Positions 58,319 to 64,000 of a stretch of DNA of 64,000 nucleotides are shown one piece after another. Source of the stretch: Neoroseomonas oryzicola (GTDB lineage Bacteria; Pseudomonadota; Alphaproteobacteria; Acetobacterales; Acetobacteraceae). The position numbers were made by a program, and so were the translations under genes. The stretch's first letter is position 1. Each line of letters begins with the position of its first letter. Below the pieces are notes generated by a model. That model was not told the origin of the DNA. It was given only the letters and a program-made list of their open reading frames with translations, and did no database searches. The stretch spans positions 400,283 to 464,282 of the forward strand of contig NZ_JAAVUP010000003.1 of NCBI RefSeq assembly GCF_012163135.1, written 5' to 3'.

Positions 58319-59304
58319 GGGACGCGACCGCCTTCCTGCGGGCCGCGGGCTTCGGCGCGGCGCGGATCGATCCGCTGCCGGCCGATGCCTCCTTTCGCAA
58401 ATACGCCCGGCTGACCGGCGGCCCGGCCCCCGCGCTGCTGATGGATGCCCCGCCGCCCGAGGATGTCCGTCCCTTCCTCGCGGTCCAGCGCCACATCGCG
58501 GGCATCGGCCTTTCGGCGCCGTCGATCCTTGCGGCCGACGAGGCGAACGGCTTCCTGCTGCTCGAGGATTTCGGCAACGCCACCCACGCCGCGCTGCTCG
58601 ATGCCGGCGAGGATGCGCTGCCGCTCTACCTCGAAGCCGCCGAGACGCTCGCCGCGCTGCACGCCGCCCCGCCGCCCGCGCACCTGCCCGCCTGGGGCGC
58701 GGCGCGCATGGCCGAGACGACGGCGGCGACCTTCCTCGACTGGTGGTGGCCCGCCACCTTCGGCACGCCGGCCGACGCCGCGACGCGCGCGGAGCTCGCC
58801 GAGGCCATCACGACGATGGTCACGCCCTTCACGACGGCCGGATGCTTCGTCCATCGCGACTACTTCCCGGCCAACCTGATGCGCCTGGCCGCGCGCCCCA
58901 GCCCACGCCGCACCGGGCTGATCGACTTCCAGGACGCCGCGCACGGGTCGCCCGCCTACGACCTGGTCTCGCTGGTCGAGGATGCGCGCCGCGACGTCGC
59001 GCCCGGGATCCGAAGCGCGGCCGTCGCGCGCTACCTCGACGCCCGCGGCGACCTCGACCGCCAGGACTTCGCCGCCGCCATGGCCGCCTGCGCCGCGCAG
59101 CGGCACCTGCGCGTCGCAGCACTCTGGGTGCGGCTCGACCGGCGCGATTCCAAGCCGCACTACCTGGTGCACGGGCCGCGCTGCTGGCGCCTCCTCGCCG
59201 CCGCGCTGGAGCACCCCGCGACGCGCCCGCTGCGCGACTTCCTCGACGCGCGCGTCCCGCCCGCGCTGCGCCGCAACCCCGTGGCCGTGACGGAGCCCGC
59301 ATGA
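58315..59304 (+). CDS. amgK: N-acetylmuramate/N-acetylglucosamine kinase AmgK
   Basis: 329 residues of the aminoglycoside-phosphotransferase fold. Catalytic loop VHRDYFPANLM and metal-binding GLIDFQDAAHGSPAYDLVSL are clear; ADASFRKYARL at the start is typical of AmgK. It phosphorylates the anomeric carbon of MurNAc or GlcNAc in peptidoglycan recycling, bypassing MurQ and giving intrinsic fosfomycin tolerance in organisms that have it. ATGA overlaps with both neighbours. Confidence 0.93.
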   Translation: MRDATAFLRAAGFGAARIDPLPADASFRKYARLTGGPAPALLMDAPPPEDVRPFLAVQRHIAGIGLSAPSILAADEANGFLLLEDFGNATHAALLDAGEDALPLYLEAAETLAALHAAPPPAHLPAWGAARMAETTAATFLDWWWPATFGTPADAATRAELAEAITTMVTPFTTAGCFVHRDYFPANLMRLAARPSPRRTGLIDFQDAAHGSPAYDLVSLVEDARRDVAPGIRSAAVARYLDARGDLDRQDFAAAMAACAAQRHLRVAALWVRLDRRDSKPHYLVHGPRCWRLLAAALEHPATRPLRDFLDARVPPALRRNPVAVTEPA

Positions 59305-60029
59305 TCACCCTGACCCACGGCATGGTCCTGGCCGCCGGCCTCGGCACGCGCATGCGGCCCCTCACCGACGACCGGCCCAAGCCGCTGCTCGAACTCGACG
59401 GGCGATCGCTGCTCGACCATGCGCTCGACCGGCTGCAGGCCGCCGGGGTGCAGCAGGCGGTGGTCAACGCGCATTGGCATGCCGACCAGATCGCGGTCGC
59501 GATGTCTCTCCGCGCCGACCCCTGCATCACCCTGCAGAAGGAAGACACGCTGCTCGAGACCGGCGGCGGCGTGACCCTCGCCCTGCCGAACCTCGGCGCC
59601 GGACCCTTCGCCGTGGTGAACGGGGACGCCTTCTGGCTCGACGGCCCGACCCCCGCGCTGACCCGCCTCGCCGCCGCCTTCGACCCCGAGCAGATGGACG
59701 CGCTGCTGCTGATGGTCCGCACCACCCAGGTGGACGGCGCCGTCGGGCATGGCGACTTCCTGCTCGATCCGCTGGGCCGCATGCGCCGTCCGAAGGAGCG
59801 CGAGATCGCGCCCTACCTCTACGCCGGCGTGCAGATCCTCTCCCCGGCCCTCTTCGCCGATGCTCCCACCGGCGCCTTCAGCCTTAACCGCCTCTACAAC
59901 CAGGCGATGGAGAACGGCCGCCTCTTCGGCCTGGTCCATGACGGCGCCTGGTTCCACCTCTCCACGCCCGAAGACCTGCACCACGCGGAAGAGACGCTGC
60001 GGGCAGGACTGGCGCGGGCGCTGTTCTGA
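59301..60029 (+). CDS. murU: N-acetylmuramate-1-phosphate uridylyltransferase MurU
   Basis: 242 residues. The nucleotidyltransferase motif is MVLAAGLGTRMRPLTDDRPKP, followed by VVNAHWHADQI, LLETGGGV and VVNGDAFWLDGP. It converts MurNAc-1-P to UDP-MurNAc, completing the recycling step begun by AmgK. The ATG overlaps the amgK stop (ATGA). Followed by a 263-base gap filled with hairpin repeats. Confidence 0.93.
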   Translation: MITLTHGMVLAAGLGTRMRPLTDDRPKPLLELDGRSLLDHALDRLQAAGVQQAVVNAHWHADQIAVAMSLRADPCITLQKEDTLLETGGGVTLALPNLGAGPFAVVNGDAFWLDGPTPALTRLAAAFDPEQMDALLLMVRTTQVDGAVGHGDFLLDPLGRMRRPKEREIAPYLYAGVQILSPALFADAPTGAFSLNRLYNQAMENGRLFGLVHDGAWFHLSTPEDLHHAEETLRAGLARALF

Positions 60030-60047
60030 ATGGGGGACGCGGCGCGG

Positions 60048-60106
60048 CGGGGGAGGGCGCTGCCCTCCCCCGGACCCCCACCCGCCAGAGGCCGAAAGGC
60101 CTCTGG
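60048..60106 (-). repeat. Intergenic double-hairpin repeat, copy D (inverted)
   Basis: Hairpin arms 60048-60058 and 60062-60072, then arms 60085-60093 (CCAGAGGCC) and 60098-60106 around GAAA. Same two-hairpin plan as copy A but in the opposite orientation and with diverged stems. It faces copy B across a long inverted repeat. Confidence 0.65.
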
Positions 60107-60121
60107 ACACCAGGACTTGAT

Positions 60122-60195
60122 CGGGGATTTCGGGGAGGGGCATGGCATGCGCGTCGCGCCGGGCGCACCGGTAATGCCCCTCCCCGAAATCCCCG
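60122..60195. repeat. Perfect 22-bp inverted repeat between copies D and B
   Basis: Arms 60122-60143 and 60174-60195 are exactly complementary, with a 30-base loop containing GGCATGC. With the flanking repeats it gives the 263-base murU-addB gap an overall mirror symmetry. Confidence 0.75.
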
Positions 60196-60205
60196 GTGAA
60201 TCAAA

Positions 60206-60272
60206 CGGTTTCCAAAGGCCTTTCGGCCTTTGGTGGGGTGAGGTCCGGAGAGGGGCAAAGCCCCTCTCCGCC
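60206..60272 (+). repeat. Intergenic double-hairpin repeat, copy B
   Basis: Hairpin 1 arms 60212-60220 and 60225-60233, hairpin 2 arms 60246-60256 and 60260-60270. Nearly identical to copy A over the first hairpin and the TGGGGTGAG spacer. It ends about 20 bases before the addB start. Confidence 0.8.
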
Positions 60273-60292
60273 AGCACCGGGTTCCCCCGTTC

Positions 60293-63200
60293 ATGACGCT
60301 CCACGCCATCCCTCCGCAGGTCCCGTTCCTCGAGGCGCTGGCCCTTGGCGTGCTGGACCGGGTGCCCGGCGGCGCCGAGGCCTTGGCGCGGGTGACGGTG
60401 TTGTTGCCGACGCGGCGTGCGGCGCGTGGGTTGCGGGAGGCGTTCCTGCGCGCGGCGGGGGGCCGGGCGTTGTTGTTGCCGCGGATGCGGGCGCTGGCGG
60501 GCTTGTCGACGGAGGAGGCGGAGGAGCTGGCGCTGCCGGACCTGCTCGATCTGCCGCCGGCGGTGGCGCCGCTGGCGCGGCAGTCGGTGCTGGCGGCGAT
60601 GGCGCAGCGGATTCCGACGCGGGCGGGCGGGCCGGCGACGCCGGAACAGGCCTGGCTGCTGGCCGGCGAGCTGGCGCGGCTGTTCGACGAGATCGCGCTC
60701 GAGGAGGCGGATGTCGCGATGCTGGAGCGCGAGCCGCCGGAACGCTTTGCCGAGGTGTGGCTGGCGCGGCTGGATGGCCTGGTGCCGGAGAAGCACGCGA
60801 CGCATTGGCAGATCACGACGACGGTGCTGCGCGCGGTCGCGACCGACTGGAACGACTGGCTGAAGGATCGCGGGCTGCTCGATATCGGCGTGCGGCGCGT
60901 GAAGGCGCTGGCAGCGCAGGCGGCGGCCTGGCAGCGCGATCCGCCGGCGGAGATGACGGTCGCGGCGGGCATCGGCGCGGGCGGCACGATCCCGGCGGCG
61001 GCGGAACTGCTGCGCGTGCTGGCGGCGGCGCCGCAGGGCCATGTGGTGCTGCAGGGATTGCCGGAGCCGGTGGATGACGCGCTGTGGGAGGCGATCCGCG
61101 TGGCGCCGACGCACCCGTTGGCGGGCCAGGCGCGACTGCTGAAGGCGCTGGGTGCGGTGCCGGCGGATCTGACGCCGTGGCATGACGGCGTGCCCGCGAC
61201 GGCGCCGCGCGATCGCGCGGTGCTGCTCGGTCGCGCGCTGCATCCGGCAGAGGGGCTGTCGAGCTGGACCGAGCGCGACCCGGCGCGCTGGCGCGATGCG
61301 GTGCGCGGCGTGACGCGGCTGCATGCGGCGGAGGCGCAGCAGGAAGCCGCCGCCATCGCGCTGCTGCTGCGAGAGGCGATGGAAACGCCCGAGGCGCGCG
61401 CCGCGCTGATCACGCCGGATCGCGACCTGGCGCGGCGGGTGTCGGCGGAACTCGCGCGCCACGGCATCACGGCGGACGATTCCGCGGGCGAGCCGCTGGC
61501 CGAGACGCCGGCGGCCGCCTTCCTGCGCCTGATCGCGCGGATGGTGGCGGAGGATTTCGCGCCGGTGCCGCTGCTCGCGGTGCTGAAGCATCCGCTCTGC
61601 GCGGGCGGGATGGAGCGCGCGGACTGGCTGGCGGCGGCACGGGCGCTGGAACGCGCGGCGCTGCGCGGGCCGCGGCCGGCGCCGGGGTTGTCCGGATTGC
61701 GCGCGAGCCTGACAGCGACGCGCGGTGCGGCGACGGGGTCGGTGACGGCGCTGCTCGATGCGCTGGAGGCCGCACTCGCGGGCTTCGACGTGCTGCCGCA
61801 ATCGCCGGCGCGGCCGCCGGCGGATCTGCTGGCGGCGCATATGGCGGCGGCCGAGGCGCTGGCGGCGACGCCGGACCTGCCGGGCGGGCTGCGGCTCTAT
61901 GCCGGGGAGGAAGGCGAACCGCTCGCCCGCCACCTGCACGACCTGTCCGAGGCGCTTCCGCACCTGCCGCCCATGGCGCCGGCCGATTGGCCGGACCTGT
62001 TCGAGGCCTCGCTCGCCGGGCCGGTCGCGCCGTCGCTGCGCGCGGTGCGGAACCGGGGCGACGCGCCGCATCCGCGCATCGCGATCCTCGGCCTGCTGGA
62101 AGCGCGGCTGCAATCCTTCGACCGGGTGATCCTCGGGGCCTTGGAGGAATCCGTCTGGCCCCAGGCGACCGAGCCTGGCCCGTGGATGAGCCGCCCGATG
62201 CGCGGCGAATTCGGCCTGCCGGAACCCGAGGCCCGCATCGGCCGGGTCGCGGCGGATTTCCTCTATGCCGCGGCGGCGGCGCCGGAGGTGGTGCTGTCCT
62301 CGGCCGCGCGGCGCGGCGGGGCGCCGACGGTGCAGGCGCGCTGGCTGACGCGACTGGATACCTTCCTCGCGGGGCAGGGCGGGCTGGCGCTGGAGGCCTC
62401 GCCGGCGGCGGGATGGGCGGCGGCGCTGGATGCGCCCGCGACCGTGACGCCGGTGCCGCGCCCGATGCCTGCGCCGCCGGCCGAGCTGCGCCCGCGCCGC
62501 CTGACGGTGTCCGACGCGCAGCAACTGATCGCCGATCCCTACGCCTTCTATGCGCGGCGCGTCCTGGGGCTGACGGCGCTGAAGGACCTCGACCTCGATG
62601 TCGGCGCCATCGAGTACGGCACGCTGGTGCATGACGCGATGGCGGGCTTCCTGCGCGCGCTCGGCACCGCCTGGCCCGGGCATGACGCCGCGCGCGCCGC
62701 CTGGGACCGCGCGGCGGCGGCGGCGTTGGACAAGCACGCCGACCGCCCGGGGATCCTGGCCTTCTGGGGGCCGCGCCTGTCGAACATCGGTGGCTTCGTC
62801 ATCGAGGAGGAGGCCCGGCTGCGCGCCGGCGGCGGCCTGCTCGCCTGCCTGGTCGAGACCAAGGGCGTCGCCAGGCTCCGCATGGCCGAGGGCGAGGTCG
62901 AGATCGAGGCGCGCGCCGACCGGCTGGACCACCTGAGCCGCGGCGGCTGGCGGGTGGTGGACTACAAGACCGGCACGGTGCCGCGGGAGAAGGACCTGCT
63001 GGAAGGTGCGGCCCCGCAATTGCCGATCGAGGCCTGGCTGCTCGCCGAGGGCGCCTTCGCCGACGCGCAGGGCGAGGCCGCCGAACTGCTCTACTGGAGC
63101 CTGACCGGCGGCGAGCAGGCCGGCGAGGTCAAGCGCATGAAGGCCGACGAGGACTACGCGGCGCTGGCGCGGGAGAGGCTGATGGCCCTCGCGGCGCGCT

Positions 63201-63319
63201 GGCTGCTGGGGGGGGCGCCCTTCGCGTCACGGCCCCACCCGGCGCGCAGCGCGGCGGGCGGGGATTACGATCACCTGGCGCGGATCGAGGAATGGTCGGC
63301 GGGGACGGGCGAGGGGTGA
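60293..63319 (+). CDS. addB: Double-strand break repair nuclease/helicase subunit AddB (alphaproteobacterial type)
   Basis: 1008 residues. The N-terminal UvrD-like but degenerate helicase region includes LPTRRAARGLREAFL and GRALLLPRMRAL. The C-terminal PDDEXK nuclease (about 735-1000) has LIADPYAFYARRVLGL, YGTLVHDAMAGFL, ARADRLDHLS and WRVVDYKTGTVP. The Fe-S cysteines of Bacillus AddB are absent, as usual in Alphaproteobacteria; the end DYDHLARIEEWSAG is typical of that clade. With AddA it resects broken ends. addA normally follows but is not in this window. The stretch is rich in CGG/GCG codons. Confidence 0.93.
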   Translation: MTLHAIPPQVPFLEALALGVLDRVPGGAEALARVTVLLPTRRAARGLREAFLRAAGGRALLLPRMRALAGLSTEEAEELALPDLLDLPPAVAPLARQSVLAAMAQRIPTRAGGPATPEQAWLLAGELARLFDEIALEEADVAMLEREPPERFAEVWLARLDGLVPEKHATHWQITTTVLRAVATDWNDWLKDRGLLDIGVRRVKALAAQAAAWQRDPPAEMTVAAGIGAGGTIPAAAELLRVLAAAPQGHVVLQGLPEPVDDALWEAIRVAPTHPLAGQARLLKALGAVPADLTPWHDGVPATAPRDRAVLLGRALHPAEGLSSWTERDPARWRDAVRGVTRLHAAEAQQEAAAIALLLREAMETPEARAALITPDRDLARRVSAELARHGITADDSAGEPLAETPAAAFLRLIARMVAEDFAPVPLLAVLKHPLCAGGMERADWLAAARALERAALRGPRPAPGLSGLRASLTATRGAATGSVTALLDALEAALAGFDVLPQSPARPPADLLAAHMAAAEALAATPDLPGGLRLYAGEEGEPLARHLHDLSEALPHLPPMAPADWPDLFEASLAGPVAPSLRAVRNRGDAPHPRIAILGLLEARLQSFDRVILGALEESVWPQATEPGPWMSRPMRGEFGLPEPEARIGRVAADFLYAAAAAPEVVLSSAARRGGAPTVQARWLTRLDTFLAGQGGLALEASPAAGWAAALDAPATVTPVPRPMPAPPAELRPRRLTVSDAQQLIADPYAFYARRVLGLTALKDLDLDVGAIEYGTLVHDAMAGFLRALGTAWPGHDAARAAWDRAAAAALDKHADRPGILAFWGPRLSNIGGFVIEEEARLRAGGGLLACLVETKGVARLRMAEGEVEIEARADRLDHLSRGGWRVVDYKTGTVPREKDLLEGAAPQLPIEAWLLAEGAFADAQGEAAELLYWSLTGGEQAGEVKRMKADEDYAALARERLMALAARWLLGGAPFASRPHPARSAAGGDYDHLARIEEWSAGTGEG

Positions 63320-63325
63320 GACGAA

Positions 63326-63383
63326 TTGGAGGGGCTCTGCCCCTCCAAGCCTCCCCGCCAAACGCCGAAAGGCGTTTGGAAAC
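63326..63383 (-). repeat. Intergenic double-hairpin repeat, copy C' (inverted)
   Basis: Arms 63326-63335 and 63339-63348 form one hairpin; CCAAACGCC (63358-63366) and 63371-63379 form the other around GAAA, then GGTTTCC read on the minus strand. It begins seven bases beyond the addB stop and mirrors copy C. Confidence 0.75.
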
Positions 63384-63423
63384 CGTGACTTAAGGGGGCG
63401 CGAGCTTCGGACGTCTTCCCGGG

Positions 63424-63490
63424 GATGGTTCCCAAGGCCTTTCGGCCTTTGGCGGGGTGAGCCCGAGAGGGGCGGCGCCCCTCTCGGCCC
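63424..63490 (+). repeat. Intergenic double-hairpin repeat, copy C
   Basis: AAGGCC (63434-63439) with GGCCTT (63444-63449), then the GGGGTGAGC spacer and arms 63463-63473 with 63477-63487. It ends at the stop of the small secreted protein gene, so it may also be that gene's terminator. Confidence 0.75.
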
Positions 63491-63491
63491 G

Positions 63492-63686
63492 TCATCCTTC
63501 GGCGCGCTCCGCCTCGGCCTCGTCCTCGCGATCCTCCTCGCGCACCAGGGCCGGGCGTTCGGGGCCGTAGATCCCGCTGCGCGCCTCCGCCCCCGCGGCT
63601 GGCGCGCGATCGGCCGCCGCCGCGCCCAGCGGCGCGAGCCACAGCGCGAACAGGCCGGTGACGGCAGCGCGGCGAATGGGTCGCAT
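63492..63686 (-). CDS. Small secreted or periplasmic hypothetical protein
   Basis: 64 residues. MRPIRRAAVTGLFALWLAPLG followed by A-A-A is a Sec signal peptide, leaving about 40 residues that end in a highly charged Glu/Asp/Arg stretch ([15 protein letters not shown]). GGGGAG lies nine bases before the ATG. No family recognised. Confidence 0.55.
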   Translation of the reverse strand: MRPIRRAAVTGLFALWLAPLGAAAADRAPAAGAEARSGIYGPERPALVREEDREDEAEAERAEG

Positions 63687-63846
63687 GGTGAGGCACTCCC
63701 CTGTTCCTCACGATCAGCCTCGGCAGGCTAGGCGACCCTCAGGGGGCGGAAGAAGGGCGGAAACATGGCGCCCTGTAACGTTTCAGTGCAGCAGGTTACA
63801 GGCTTCGCTTCGCGCTGGCCGGCAAGGTGGGGATGTGCCAGCGCGA

Positions 63847-64000
63847 TCAGGCGCGCTCGGTGACGCCCTCGGCGAAGCCCGCCACCAGTTCGCGGATGCG
63901 CGCGGGGTCGGACTGTTCCATCACCCGCCGCGCGAAGCGCGCGCAATCGCCGATGTCGAGCGCGCGCACCGCCTGCTTCACCCGCGGCAGGGCGGAGGCG
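63847..64000 (-). CDS. C-terminal fragment of an unidentified protein, possibly PTS enzyme I/PtsP-like
   Basis: The last 51 residues of a gene entering from beyond the window. The text LPRVKQAVRALDIGDCARFARRVMEQSDPARIREL resembles the helical C-terminus of PEP-utilising enzyme I proteins (pattern P-x-V-K-x-x-I-R-x-L...A-R-x-V-x-x-x-x-x-A-x-x-I-R-x-L), but 51 residues do not decide it. Between its stop and the small secreted protein gene (63687-63846) I see no other feature. Confidence 0.4.
   Translation of the reverse strand, partial: ASALPRVKQAVRALDIGDCARFARRVMEQSDPARIRELVAGFAEGVTERA

Noticed and set aside
63728-63946. A 72-codon minus-strand frame near the right end
   Set aside because: It overlaps the better-supported C-terminal fragment in another frame, and its product is Arg-rich without features.

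Overview
The window is a GC-rich (roughly 70 percent by eye), gene-dense chromosomal segment with no rRNA, tRNA, CRISPR array, insertion sequence or prophage that I could see. It looks like an alphaproteobacterium, most likely Rhodospirillales/Acetobacteraceae (Roseomonas-like). The pointers are the cysteine-free AddB type, the tsaE-amgK-murU-addB gene order, a narK1K2-GHJI cluster facing a NarR-like Crp/Fnr gene, and putA facing an Lrp-type putR. This placement is an inference from gene content; no marker RNA is present. No gene-free stretch exceeds 300 bases.

Layout. 1-2038: end of a cardiolipin synthase gene and a small zinc-ribbon protein. 2104-7443 (minus): a tightly packed seven-gene unit with two glutathionylspermidine-synthase-like ATP-grasp ligases, a DUF350 membrane protein, a DUF1190/YgiB-type lipoprotein and three uncharacterised membrane proteins; this is the best candidate for a poorly described system. 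7547-17230: two related orphan family-5 solute-binding proteins, a VOC protein, a Baeyer-Villiger-type monooxygenase divergent from a BisC-type molybdoenzyme, and a DapA-like aldolase divergent from a GntR regulator with two copies of a 12-bp palindrome between them. 17234-28710 (minus): a YhiI-RbbA-YhhJ ABC export system and an AcrAB-NodT-TetR RND pump with its probable operator.

28772-40578: respiratory nitrate reductase cluster narK(fused)-narG-H-J-I-ppiC-hemerythrin, divergent from a Crp/Fnr regulator; two FNR-type boxes lie between them, and a third lies in front of the bisC gene, suggesting one anaerobic regulon. 40624-45457: a metallophosphatase, putA and putR. 45423-50010: a metal locus with zntA and mntH on one strand and mntR-merR on the other, an MntR-like palindrome and a MerR-type dyad in front of zntA. 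50196-56358: two MFS transporters, a translationally coupled GST/PNPOx/LysE/isomerase run and a LysR gene. 56355-63319: a PilZ-like protein, a ferredoxin-NADP reductase, tsaE, amgK, murU and addB. The end holds a small secreted protein and a fragment of another gene.

Intergenic DNA between about 50 and 63.5 kb carries copies of a double-hairpin repeat, twice as inverted pairs, which resembles REP/BIME-type elements. Most operons show ATGA start/stop overlaps, so translational coupling is the rule here.
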